Shown in pieces: positions 42,439-51,161 of a stretch of 64,000 nt of DNA (position 1 is the stretch's first letter; each line of letters starts with the position of its first letter). Under the pieces are notes generated by a model. It had not been told where the DNA came from. It ran no database searches and saw only the letters and a program-made list of their open reading frames with translations. The stretch covers positions 195,476-259,475 of the forward strand of contig JAFWOT010000012.1 of NCBI GenBank assembly GCA_017509785.1, written 5' to 3'. Both the position numbers and the translations under genes were made by a program. The DNA comes from Clostridia bacterium (GTDB taxonomy: Bacteria; Bacillota; Clostridia; Christensenellales; CAG-138).

Positions 42439-45066
42439 TCAGTCGTTGTTGAGCTTCGCCTGTGCAGCGGCAAGACGAGCAATGGGTACGCGGAACGGCG
42501 AACAGGAAACGTAGTTCAGGCCGATCCTGTGGCAGAAGTCGATGGAGGAGGGATCTCCGCCATGCTCGCCGCAGATGCCCAGCTTGATGTTGGGGCGGGT
42601 CTGGCGGCCGAGATCGGCGGCCATCTTCATCAGTTTGCCGACGCCGACCTGATCGACTCTCGCGAAGGGATCGGACTCGAAGATCTTCTTGGCGTAGTAA
42701 TCGTTAAGGAACTTGCCCGCATCATCACGGCTGAAACCGAAGGTCATCTGGGTGAGGTCGTTAGTACCGAAGGAGAAGAATTCGGCTTCCTTGGCGATCT
42801 CATCGGCGGTCAGGGCGGCCCTGGGGATCTCGATCATGGTGCCGACCATGTAGGGGATCTCAACGCCGCGCTCCTCCATGACCTTCTTTGCGGTGGCGAC
42901 TACGAAGCTCTTGACGTAAGCCAGCTCCTTGACCTCGCCTACCAGGGGGATCATGATCTCGGGAACGATGTTGAAGCCGGTCTCCTGACGGACCTCAATG
43001 GCGGCCTCGATGACGGCGCGCGTCTGCATCTCGGCGATCTCCGGATAGGTTACGGAAAGACGGCAGCCGCGGTGACCCATCATGGGGTTGGACTCATGGA
43101 GCGCCGCAACGGTCTCCTTGAGCTCCTCGAAGGTGATGCCCATGTTCTCGGCCAGAGCCGCGATGTCCTCATCCTTGGTGGGAAGGAACTCGTGGAGAGG
43201 CGGATCCAGGAAGCGGATGGTAACGGGACGCTCTTCCATGGCCTTGTAGATGCCCTTGAAATCCTCACGCTGCATGGGGAGGATCTTGGCGAGAGCCTTC
43301 TCGCGCTCTTCGACGGTCTTGGAGACGATCATCTCGCGGACAGCGGGGATCCTGTCCTCATCGAAGAACATATGCTCGGTACGGCAGAGGCCGATACCCT
43401 CGGCGCCGAACTTTACGGCCATAGCGGCCTGAGAGGGAGAATCGGCGTTGGTGCGGATCTTCAGCGTGCGGATCTCATCCGCCCACTGCATGATAGTGGC
43501 GAAGTTGCCGGAAAGCTCGGCGGGAGCAGTCTTGACCGCTTCGGCGTAGACCTTACCGGTGGAACCGTCGAGGCTCATCCAATCGCCCTCGTGCATCACG
43601 AGACCGTTGGTGAAGGTGATGGTCTTCGCGGCTTCGTCGATGTAGGCTTCCTTACAGCCGGATACGCAGCAGGTGCCGAGCTGGCGCGCTACGACAGCGG
43701 CGTGGCTGGTCATGCCGCCGAAGGAGGTGAAGATGCCCTCCGAGGCGGTCATGCCCTCGATATCCTCGGGGCTGGTCTCCTTGCGGCAGAGAACGACCTT
43801 CTCGCCCGCCTCGTGATGCGCCTTGGCGTCATCGGCGGAGAAATAGATCTTACCGCAGGCGGCTCCGGGAGAAGCGGCGAGGCCGGTTGCAACGGCCTTG
43901 GCGTCCTTCAGGGCGGCGGCGTCGAAGGTGGGATGCAGGAGCGCGTCAAGGGACTTCGGATCGATCATCTTGACAGCCTCTTCCTTTGTGATCATGCCCT
44001 CGTTTACGAGATCGACGGCGATCTGAAGAGCGGCGGCGGCGGTGCGCTTGCCGTTGCGGGTCTGGAGCATGAAGAGCTTGCCGCGCTCGATGGTGAACTC
44101 CATATCCTGCATATCGCGATAATGGTTCTCAAGCGTGTTGGCGACCTCAACGAACTGGTTGTAAACAGCCTCGTTGATGTTCTTGAGGGACTCGATGGTC
44201 TCGGGGGTGCGGATGCCGGCGACGACGTCCTCGCCCTGGGCGTTCATCAGGAACTCGCCGAAGAGCTTCTTCTCGCCGGTGGCGGGGTTGCGGGTGAAGG
44301 CAACGCCGGTACCGGAATCATCGCCCATGTTGCCGAATACCATGCTCTGCACGTTGACGGCGGTGCCCCAGCTGGAGGGGATGTCATGCATGCGGCGATA
44401 GACGATCGCGCGGGGGTTATCCCAGCTGCGGAAGACGGCCTTGACGGCCTCGAGCAGCTGAGTCATGGGCTCCTGAGGGAACTCGGCGCCCATCTCGGCC
44501 TTGTAAAGATCCTTATATTCGGCGATGAGCTCCTTGAGGTTCTCGGCGGTGAGATCCTTGTCGAGAACTACGTTGTTCTGAGCCTTTTTATTTTCGAGCA
44601 GCTTCGAGAACTTCTCCTTGTCTATCTCCATGACAACGTCGGAGAACATCTGAATGAAGCGGCGATAGCTGTCGTAAGCGAAACGGGGGTTGTTGGTGAG
44701 GCGCGCCATAGCCTCAACGGTCTCGTCGTTAAGACCGAGATTGAGGATGGTGTCCATCATGCCGGGCATACTGGCCCTTGCGCCGGAACGGACGGATACG
44801 AGGAAGGGATTCTCGGTGGAACCGAACTTTTTGCCGGCCTTCTCTTCGGTGACGGCGAGGGCGGCCTTGATCTGTTCGACTATCTCATCGGAGATGGTCT
44901 TGCCGTCTTCATAGTACTTCGTGCAGGCCTCGGTCGTTACGGTGAAGCCGTAAGGAACGGGAAGCCCGAGGGTAGTCATCTCGGCGAGGTTGGCGCCCTT
45001 ACCGCCGAGAAGGTTGCGCATACCCGCGTTACCTTCATTGAAGAGGTACACGTACTTCTGTGTCAT
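42439..45066 (-). CDS. ppdK: Pyruvate, phosphate dikinase
   Basis: Interconverts pyruvate + ATP + Pi and phosphoenolpyruvate + AMP + PPi. The 875-residue protein has the ATP-grasp domain (LLGGKGANLAEM; SVRSGARASMPGMMDT), the swivelling phosphohistidine domain with GGMTSHAAVVARQLG (catalytic His), and the PEP-utilising barrel ending CGEHGGDPSS (catalytic Cys). I chose the ATG at 45066 because GGAGG lies 8 bases upstream; an in-frame ATG at 45198 would start upstream of the promoter. Single gene with its own promoter and terminator. In fermenters it often supplies PEP from pyruvate or runs toward ATP. Confidence 0.98.
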   Translation of the reverse strand: MTQKYVYLFNEGNAGMRNLLGGKGANLAEMTTLGLPVPYGFTVTTEACTKYYEDGKTISDEIVEQIKAALAVTEEKAGKKFGSTENPFLVSVRSGARASMPGMMDTILNLGLNDETVEAMARLTNNPRFAYDSYRRFIQMFSDVVMEIDKEKFSKLLENKKAQNNVVLDKDLTAENLKELIAEYKDLYKAEMGAEFPQEPMTQLLEAVKAVFRSWDNPRAIVYRRMHDIPSSWGTAVNVQSMVFGNMGDDSGTGVAFTRNPATGEKKLFGEFLMNAQGEDVVAGIRTPETIESLKNINEAVYNQFVEVANTLENHYRDMQDMEFTIERGKLFMLQTRNGKRTAAAALQIAVDLVNEGMITKEEAVKMIDPKSLDALLHPTFDAAALKDAKAVATGLAASPGAACGKIYFSADDAKAHHEAGEKVVLCRKETSPEDIEGMTASEGIFTSFGGMTSHAAVVARQLGTCCVSGCKEAYIDEAAKTITFTNGLVMHEGDWMSLDGSTGKVYAEAVKTAPAELSGNFATIMQWADEIRTLKIRTNADSPSQAAMAVKFGAEGIGLCRTEHMFFDEDRIPAVREMIVSKTVEEREKALAKILPMQREDFKGIYKAMEERPVTIRFLDPPLHEFLPTKDEDIAALAENMGITFEELKETVAALHESNPMMGHRGCRLSVTYPEIAEMQTRAVIEAAIEVRQETGFNIVPEIMIPLVGEVKELAYVKSFVVATAKKVMEERGVEIPYMVGTMIEIPRAALTADEIAKEAEFFSFGTNDLTQMTFGFSRDDAGKFLNDYYAKKIFESDPFARVDQVGVGKLMKMAADLGRQTRPNIKLGICGEHGGDPSSIDFCHRIGLNYVSCSPFRVPIARLAAAQAKLNND

Positions 45067-45133
45067 AGGTTTTCCTCCAATATATTTTCGTTTTTTTGTA
45101 ACCCAAGAAAATTCTCCGTCAGGGGAACGCTTT

Positions 45134-45162
45134 ATTATAATACTTTTCCTCTCGTTTTTCAA
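45134..45162 (-). promoter_or_regulatory. ppdK promoter
   Basis: Minus strand TTGAAA, 17 bases, TATAAT, about 60 bases before the ppdK start. One or two mismatches from consensus. Confidence 0.8.
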
Positions 45163-45176
45163 GATGTTTTTCCCTA

Positions 45177-45193
45177 TATATTGTGTCAATATA
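45177..45193. repeat. Small AT-rich inverted repeat between ppdK and dnaG
   Basis: TATATTG, TGT, CAATATA, perfect 7-bp arms, upstream of the ppdK -35 box and upstream of dnaG. The remaining 280-base gap holds the ppdK promoter and leader; I could not fix a dnaG promoter. Confidence 0.35.
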
Positions 45194-45345
45194 GACAAAA
45201 TTATCGTGGCTTCATTTCGTATCCTCCCCGCTTATTCGACTCATCCGTTTATTTTTCAACCAAATATATCATTTCTTTTTGCAGGAGAAACCAACGCACC
45301 GTAGAAATAAAAAAGCACGAAATTACAGGAAGGAGCGCGGCGCAG

Positions 45346-47118
45346 ATGGCATTTCCCGAGGCATGGCTGACTGAATTGATGAACAAGAACGATATCGCCT
45401 CGGTCATCTCGGAATACACGGAATTAAAACCGCGCGGCGGCAGGCTTTGGGGGCATTGTCCGTTCCATACGGATAAGACCCCTTCGTTTTCGGTTTCTCC
45501 GGATAAGCAGCTGTTCCACTGCTTCTCCTGCAAGGCGGGCGGTTCGGTGATACAGTTCCTCATGCAGGCGGATAATCTTTCCTACCTCGACGCCGTCAGG
45601 AATCTCGCGCAAAGGGCAGGCATGACGATGCCCGACGAGATCGACGACAAGAAGCTGATGGCACAGAAGCTCCGTCGGGAACGCATTTACGAAGCGAACC
45701 GCGAAGCCGCGGTCTACTACGTAAAGGCTCTGTTCGGGCCGGAAGGCGGCGCCGCGAGAAGGTACCTCGAAAGCCGCAGGATATCCGTCGAAACCGCTAA
45801 AAGATTCGGACTCGGCTTCTCCCCCGACGCGTTCGACGCGCTATATGAGCATCTTACGGGAAAGGGGTTCTCACGCGAAGTCATATTGGAAGCCGGCCTT
45901 GCCGTGACGGGAAGAAAGGATCCCGCCCGCGTATACGACTTCTTCCGCGGGAGACTGATGTTCCCCGTGATAAACGCATACGGGAAGGTGATCGCTTTCG
46001 GCGGGAGGACCATGGGCAGCGATGAACCGAAGTACATCAATACCGGCGACACCCCCGTCTATAATAAGAGAGAGAACATCTATGCCATTAACCTTCTGAA
46101 GGGCAGGAAGCTCGACGACGTTATTATGGTCGAAGGATATATGGACGTCATCTCCCTTCACCAGAGCGGTATAGACAATGCCGTAGCATCGCTCGGTACG
46201 GCGCTCACAAGTCAACAGGCAAGGCTCCTTAAGAGATACGCTCCGAAGGTCTACTACGCCTATGACGGCGACGAAGCCGGTCAAAAGGCGATGCTTCGCG
46301 GTATCGACATACTGCGGGATCAGGATATAGAGCCGAGGGTCATCGTTATCCCGGACGGACGCGATCCCGACGAATTCGTGAAAGCATTCGGAGCTGACAG
46401 CTTCTATTCTCTGAAGGACGCCTCCATCACAGGCACTCGCTTCAAGCTCGAACGGATGGCGAAGCTCGCGGGAGTCGAAACCGCGGACGGGCGAGAGGAC
46501 TTCGCAAGGGAGGCCTGCGCGCTGCTCGCGGGGCTCGATCCCGTCGAAAGGGAGAGATACGTCCCTTTTGTAGCCGAAAAGGGAGGACTCAGCGCCGAGG
46601 CTGTCCGTGAGCAATGCGGCGTCTCCCCCGCTGCAGACGCGAATAATACCGTTCGCCCAAGGTATAATAACTACAAAAAACCAAGGCGCGACAACGAACG
46701 CGTCCGTTTCGAAAAAAAGCTTCTCTCATGCATGATGACCTCGCCGGAAAACGGGCTCGAGATCGGGCGGGGCGCCGGATTCACACCGGAGCTGTTCTCC
46801 TCGGCTTCGCTCCGGGCTTTTGCGCTTCGGCTGCTCGCCGCTTATAAAACGGGCTCCGGAAGTAACATTCCGGTAATGCTTGCCGAGCTCGAGGGCGAGG
46901 AAGCGGACGAGGTGACCGACGCTTATTCTTCCGCCGATGATATCTCGGCCCCCGTCGAGTGCGCGGCGGATATAATCGCCAACCTGCGGCTTAACGAGCT
47001 GAAGGACGAGCTCTCGCGCCTTTCCGCGCGGGTGAACGAAGCGCCGGCTTCCGAACGCGCCGATCTCATGAGAGAATACCAAACCAAGTACGCAGAGCTG
47101 CAGAAGCTTTCAAAATAG
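45346..47118 (+). CDS. dnaG: DNA primase
   Basis: Makes RNA primers for replication. The 590-residue protein has the N-terminal zinc-binding domain (CPFHTDKTPSFSV, HCFSCKAGG), the primase core and TOPRIM domain (VEGYMDVISLHQSG; YDGDEAGQKA) and a C-terminal helicase-binding region. The frame stays open far upstream, but that part is only the antisense of ppdK; the real start is the ATG at 45346, 10 bases after AAGGAG, where the family sequence FPEAWLTELMNKNDI begins. It is followed by rpoD after 38 bases. Confidence 0.97.
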   Translation: MAFPEAWLTELMNKNDIASVISEYTELKPRGGRLWGHCPFHTDKTPSFSVSPDKQLFHCFSCKAGGSVIQFLMQADNLSYLDAVRNLAQRAGMTMPDEIDDKKLMAQKLRRERIYEANREAAVYYVKALFGPEGGAARRYLESRRISVETAKRFGLGFSPDAFDALYEHLTGKGFSREVILEAGLAVTGRKDPARVYDFFRGRLMFPVINAYGKVIAFGGRTMGSDEPKYINTGDTPVYNKRENIYAINLLKGRKLDDVIMVEGYMDVISLHQSGIDNAVASLGTALTSQQARLLKRYAPKVYYAYDGDEAGQKAMLRGIDILRDQDIEPRVIVIPDGRDPDEFVKAFGADSFYSLKDASITGTRFKLERMAKLAGVETADGREDFAREACALLAGLDPVERERYVPFVAEKGGLSAEAVREQCGVSPAADANNTVRPRYNNYKKPRRDNERVRFEKKLLSCMMTSPENGLEIGRGAGFTPELFSSASLRAFALRLLAAYKTGSGSNIPVMLAELEGEEADEVTDAYSSADDISAPVECAADIIANLRLNELKDELSRLSARVNEAPASERADLMREYQTKYAELQKLSK

Positions 47119-47156
47119 ATATAAACAGCAGATAAACCAAGGAGGTTTCAACCATA

Positions 47157-48452
47157 ATGGAGCAGGATAAGAAGGATCATCTCAAGCTGGTCGACGAGCT
47201 TATCGAGCGCAACAAGGACAAGGGCGTCATGACCTACAAAGAGGTCATGGATACTTTCGAGAACGTCGATCTTTCCTCCGAGAAGATCGAATCCATCTAT
47301 GACCGCTTCGAGGCCGCGAGCATCGACGTAGTCGAGGATATTGATATCAACGAGGGTCTCGAGATCGACATGCCCGAAGCGGAGGCCGAGCAGAGCCAGA
47401 GCGTCGTCGATACTTCGACCGACGCCATCGCAATAGACGATCCTGTCAGGATGTATCTTAAAGAGATCGGCCGCGTCCCCCTTCTCACGGGAAACGAGGA
47501 GATCGATATAGCAAAGCGCATGGCGGAAGGCAAGCCCGCAGAGACGGCGATAATCAACTTCGTCAAGGCGCAGACAGGCGAAGAATTCGAGGATTTCAAG
47601 ACCGCAATCGAACGCCTCGCGGAGGTAAAGCTCGGGAATAAATTCAAGGATTATTCATATGCCGTTGAAGCCCTTGCCGAGACCGACGCCGCGATAGACC
47701 CCGCGATGCTCGCCCTTGCGGAGGACGGGCAGTACGCGAAGAGCCAGCTCGCCGAAGCCAATCTCCGACTCGTCGTTTCCGTCGCGAAGCGTTACGTAGG
47801 CCGCGGGATGCTCTTCCTCGACCTCATTCAGGAGGGCAATCTCGGACTCATAAAGGCTGTTGAAAAATTCGATTACCGCAAGGGCTATAAGTTCTCCACC
47901 TATGCAACGTGGTGGATCCGTCAGGCCATCACAAGGGCCATTGCCGATCAGGCGCGCACCATCCGCATACCCGTGCACATGGTCGAGACCATCAATAAGC
48001 TCGTTCGCGTCAACCGTCAGCTCCTGCAGGAGCTTGGACGCGAGCCCCGTCCCGAGGAGATCGCGAAGGAGATGGGCATATCCGAAGACAAAGTTCGCGA
48101 GATAATCAAGATCGCGCAGGAGCCCGTATCTCTCGAGACCCCCATCGGCGAGGAGGAGGATTCCCACCTCGGCGACTTCATAGCGGACGACGAGGCTCCC
48201 GCTCCCGAGAACATCGCCTCTACGGCCATGCTGCAGAGCCATCTCGAGGAGGTGCTCCGCACCCTCACTCCGCGCGAGGAGAAGGTCTTAAGGCTCCGTT
48301 TCGGCCTTGACGACGGCAAGACGAGGACTCTTGAGGACGTCGGCAAGGAGTTCAACGTAACGCGTGAGCGCATCCGCCAGATAGAGGCCAAGGCGCTCCG
48401 CAAGCTCCGCCATCCTTCAAGGAGCAAGAGGCTGAAGGACTTCCTCGACTGA
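47157..48452 (+). CDS. rpoD: Primary sigma factor RpoD (sigma-A) with insert
   Basis: The housekeeping sigma factor. The 431-residue protein has region 1.1 (about 8-60), an acidic stretch, region 1.2 ([17 protein letters not shown], 94-110), region 2 ([38 protein letters not shown]), region 3, and region 4 with the helix-turn-helix [13 protein letters not shown] and tail [15 protein letters not shown]. Between 1.2 and 2.1, where Firmicutes usually have a short link, there are about 60 extra residues (about 126-191). AAGGAGG precedes the ATG. A terminator follows. Confidence 0.98.
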   Translation: MEQDKKDHLKLVDELIERNKDKGVMTYKEVMDTFENVDLSSEKIESIYDRFEAASIDVVEDIDINEGLEIDMPEAEAEQSQSVVDTSTDAIAIDDPVRMYLKEIGRVPLLTGNEEIDIAKRMAEGKPAETAIINFVKAQTGEEFEDFKTAIERLAEVKLGNKFKDYSYAVEALAETDAAIDPAMLALAEDGQYAKSQLAEANLRLVVSVAKRYVGRGMLFLDLIQEGNLGLIKAVEKFDYRKGYKFSTYATWWIRQAITRAIADQARTIRIPVHMVETINKLVRVNRQLLQELGREPRPEEIAKEMGISEDKVREIIKIAQEPVSLETPIGEEEDSHLGDFIADDEAPAPENIASTAMLQSHLEEVLRTLTPREEKVLRLRFGLDDGKTRTLEDVGKEFNVTRERIRQIEAKALRKLRHPSRSKRLKDFLD

Positions 48453-48464
48453 TAAAACGATACC

Positions 48465-48500
48465 GCCCCTTCGACTTTTCGGAGGGGCTTAATTCTTTTT
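48465..48500 (+). terminator. Terminator after rpoD
   Basis: GCCCCTTCG, 6-base loop, CGGAGGGGC, then TTAATTCTTTTT. Its T-run touches the putative ECF promoter. Confidence 0.8.
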
Positions 48501-48529
48501 GTAACCTTTCAATCAAAACCGCTGTTATT
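48500..48529 (+). promoter_or_regulatory. Putative ECF-type promoter
   Basis: TGTAACC, 17 bases, GTTATT. The AAC-containing -35 resembles ECF-sigma promoters, and it lies 40 bases before an ECF sigma gene, so autoregulation is plausible. Confidence 0.4.
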
Positions 48530-48570
48530 CATAGTGAAGGCCTTTATCCGGATGAAAGGAGAAACAGACT

Positions 48571-49131
48571 TTGGAAGACGGAAGGATCGTAGAGCTCTAC
48601 TTGAAAAGGGATGAAACCGCGATCAAAGCTACCGAAGAGAAATACGGCGCAAGGCTCCGCGGCTTTGCCTATTCCGCGCTTAAGGACAGGCAGGCCGCCG
48701 AGGAGATAGCAAACGACGTCTATCTGAAGGCGTGGAACAGCATCCCTCCGAACGAGCCTGCGGATCATCTTCTCCCCTACCTCCTCAGGATCGCGAGGCA
48801 GTTGACGCTGAACAGGATCAAGCGGCTGTCTTGCGTAAAGCGGAGCGCGGTTTTGACCGAGCTGACGCATGAGATGGAGGAATGCATACCCTCCGGGTAT
48901 GATATGGCGGGCGAGCTCGAAGCAAGGGAGCTGAAAAGGGAGATCGACGCGTTCCTCTCCCGGCTTTCCGAGGAGAAGCGGAACGTGTTCGTGAGGCGGT
49001 ACTGGTTTTTCGACAGCATACCCGAGATTGCCGAAAGGCTCGGCTGTCGCGAGAACCGCGTCAAAACCATGCTTTATCGCATCCGGTCCGATCTTAAGAC
49101 CAGTCTTAAAAACAAGGGTTACAACGTATGA
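48571..49131 (+). CDS. ECF-type RNA polymerase sigma factor
   Basis: A 186-residue sigma-70 family factor with only regions 2 and 4. Region 2 spans about 8-80 (YSALKDRQAAEEIANDVYLKAW is region 2.2-2.4; PYLLRIARQLTLNRIKR), and region 4 is at about 120-180 (SEEKRNVFVRRYWFFDSIPEIAERLG, then NRVKTMLYRIRSDL as the recognition helix). The start is TTG at 48571, with AAAGGAG 10 bases upstream. Its stop overlaps an ATG in the next gene. The next gene encodes a single-span membrane protein, so it is probably held by that anti-sigma factor and released by an envelope signal. Confidence 0.93.
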   Translation: MEDGRIVELYLKRDETAIKATEEKYGARLRGFAYSALKDRQAAEEIANDVYLKAWNSIPPNEPADHLLPYLLRIARQLTLNRIKRLSCVKRSAVLTELTHEMEECIPSGYDMAGELEARELKREIDAFLSRLSEEKRNVFVRRYWFFDSIPEIAERLGCRENRVKTMLYRIRSDLKTSLKNKGYNV

Positions 49132-49148
49132 ATGAAAGGAGTATCGAA

Positions 49149-50708
49149 ATGAAAGGTACGGAAAGCCTCGAGCTGCTCGGGGATATCAATGAAAAATACA
49201 TCGCCTCGGCGGAGTGCATGAAGAAAAGAAACAGCGCATGGAGGATCGCCCTGCCGATCGCCGCGGGATTCTGCCTCGTGCTCGGAGTCGGGCTGATACT
49301 GGGGAAGATTTTGGGCAATAAGCCCGATACGGGGAATGATATAACTGCCATGGCGAGTGAGAATGCGCAGAACGCGTCTCCTGCCGCCGAAGTCACAGCC
49401 GAACCCACGGAATATGTTCCCGCAATTCCCGAAGAGGATAGGATCTATCTCACTGCCGACTTATCGAGTTATGATGAAGCATATCATCCCGATGAGACTC
49501 CGTATATCGAATGGGGGATAGACTACCAGATGTTCATCTATCAGGGCAGAGAGTATTTCCTGCTTTGCACATTAGACGCGATGAACGATGTGATAGGAGA
49601 AAAAGTCGGGACGGTAGAGCTCTTCGATTTTCAGTGGTCCGCAAGGTGGTGCCATGATGAGGAAGGATCACCTGCAAATGAGGAGCATCCGTTTATATCC
49701 ATCTCTGAAAATGAATTGAAAGGTACCGTCGAAGGCAGCGTGTTCTCGTTCAAGGGTCGCGACGACAGTGTTTTTCTGTGTATGCGCGGAGATTATCGCA
49801 GCATGATCTACGTTTATACGACCGATTGCGGCATAACGGAAAAGAACGGCGCCGCATTCCTCGAAGATAAGCTTAACATTTCCGAAAACATGCAGGAGCT
49901 GCGCTATATCAGCCGGAACGACTTTAAACAATATGCCGTCGATCCCCGAAATGAAGCCGTTCGGCTGTTTATCGAAGCCATAGATGAAGGCGAGTGGATA
50001 AACGATACGAGAAGCTATTTCAGCAGATATTTCGACGAACCTGCGTTCCTTGCACTCGAAGACGAAGAGCTGAATCCCTGCCGCAACGTTAAGATATATA
50101 CGAATGATCGTCTTGACCTGGATATAGGCGTCTTTACGGACGGAATAGTAACAATCGGTAATTCCTTCCACAGTATGGCGCTTCAGGTTGACGTCGAAAA
50201 GATCAGCCCCCTGCTTGATCTAATGGCTGCAAATTACGGCGAATGCATGGAAAACAAAAATGATGACGACCGGCTGGCGGCTTGCCGAAATAATCGCAGA
50301 TTCGGTGAAATGATACCGACTTATATCCCCGATGGTCTGCGCGTCACGGATACCTATATCGAATACATTACGGACGCCGAGACCGGCGATATAATCGGGA
50401 CCGATCATATCCGGATAGACTACAAGGACGAAGATCATGATTCAATCATTTACTTCCGGGTAATGCCGATAGAACAAACGGATACTGACTACAGCATTCG
50501 CTGGGCAGTAGAAAAGGGCGTGAGAAATGTCGATATCGAAGATTTTGATGAAAGCTGCATGTATTTGTCACACAGCAACAGCATCGGCTGCGAGGATGAG
50601 ATCTACTCCCAATCCGTCGTGACTTATAAGGACGCAGTCATCTATATACAGGCCTTCGATACGCAGCCCGAGGTAATAATCGCGCTGATCCGATCGATAA
50701 TCGATTAA
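49149..50708 (+). CDS. Membrane-bound putative anti-sigma factor with large outside domain
   Basis: A 519-residue protein with a short cytoplasmic N-terminus (about 1-28; SLELLGDINEKYIASAE), one transmembrane helix (WRIALPIAAGFCLVLGVGLILG, about 31-52), a Thr/Glu/Pro linker and a large extracellular part. The N-terminal LGDINEKYIAEA-type stretch is typical of small anti-sigma domains seen downstream of ECF genes in Clostridia. The outer domain is new to me; it has YIPDGLRVTDTYIEY, which resembles DUF4367-type sensor domains. I chose the ATG at 49149 because AAAGGAG lies 8 bases upstream, although an ATG overlapping the sigma stop (49128) is also in frame. Confidence 0.75.
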   Translation: MKGTESLELLGDINEKYIASAECMKKRNSAWRIALPIAAGFCLVLGVGLILGKILGNKPDTGNDITAMASENAQNASPAAEVTAEPTEYVPAIPEEDRIYLTADLSSYDEAYHPDETPYIEWGIDYQMFIYQGREYFLLCTLDAMNDVIGEKVGTVELFDFQWSARWCHDEEGSPANEEHPFISISENELKGTVEGSVFSFKGRDDSVFLCMRGDYRSMIYVYTTDCGITEKNGAAFLEDKLNISENMQELRYISRNDFKQYAVDPRNEAVRLFIEAIDEGEWINDTRSYFSRYFDEPAFLALEDEELNPCRNVKIYTNDRLDLDIGVFTDGIVTIGNSFHSMALQVDVEKISPLLDLMAANYGECMENKNDDDRLAACRNNRRFGEMIPTYIPDGLRVTDTYIEYITDAETGDIIGTDHIRIDYKDEDHDSIIYFRVMPIEQTDTDYSIRWAVEKGVRNVDIEDFDESCMYLSHSNSIGCEDEIYSQSVVTYKDAVIYIQAFDTQPEVIIALIRSIID

Positions 50709-50723
50709 GCGAAATAGAAAACG

Positions 50724-50757
50724 AGCCCCGCTTGAAGCCAAGCGGGGCCCATATTTT
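50724..50757. terminator. Terminator between anti-sigma and Dabb genes
   Basis: GAGCCCCGCTT, 6-base loop, AAGCGGGGC, then ATATTTTT. It lies between convergent stops. Confidence 0.85.
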
Positions 50758-50763
50758 TATGCG

Positions 50764-51066
50764 TCAAAAGTTATAATCCACTACGGCTCTTTCCGTCTTC
50801 ACCTGCGCGATATAGCTCGCGACCTTGACGTGCTCCGGGTGATCGCGATAGGTCAAAAATCCCTCGCGGTCGTCAAACGTGCAGATGAGGCACAGATCAT
50901 AGGAGGCGTCGGAATGGAGCACATCCTGCCCGACCTCGGCGGAGCGGAGCGTGGGCACCCTGCCGACGAGAGCAAGAAGCCCGTCCCTTACTATATCCAT
51001 GTTTTCCTGTTTGGTGCGGGAGGCGGCCTCTTCGGCGAATTTCCAGAAAACTATATGCTTGAACAT
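50764..51066 (-). CDS. Dabb (stress-responsive A/B barrel) protein
   Basis: A 100-residue small ferredoxin-fold protein: FKHIVFWKF at the start, then SAEVGQDV, ASYDLCLICTFDDREGFLTYRDHPEHVKV and ERAVVDYNF, as in the Dabb family. Bacterial function is generally unknown. The ATG at 51066 has AAAGGA 8 bases upstream and matches the usual family start; ATGs further up have no ribosome site. Confidence 0.9.
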   Translation of the reverse strand: MFKHIVFWKFAEEAASRTKQENMDIVRDGLLALVGRVPTLRSAEVGQDVLHSDASYDLCLICTFDDREGFLTYRDHPEHVKVASYIAQVKTERAVVDYNF

Positions 51067-51096
51067 TTTGACGATTCCTTTCATTTTTCTGATTCC

Positions 51097-51126
51097 ATTA
51101 TATAACGGCAAAGGGTATAATTGCAA
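51097..51126 (-). promoter_or_regulatory. Promoter of the Dabb gene
   Basis: Minus strand TTGCAA, 18 bases, TATAAT, about 30 bases before the start. Confidence 0.65.
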
Positions 51127-51161
51127 GTTCGCATTTGCCGTTTTCGGATAAAACTATCCTT

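Noticed and set aside
42529..45345. Very long plus-strand open frame continuous with dnaG (over 1500 codons)
   Set aside because: The first 2.5 kb are antisense to ppdK and give a composition unlike any family; the DnaG sequence and ribosome site begin at 45346.
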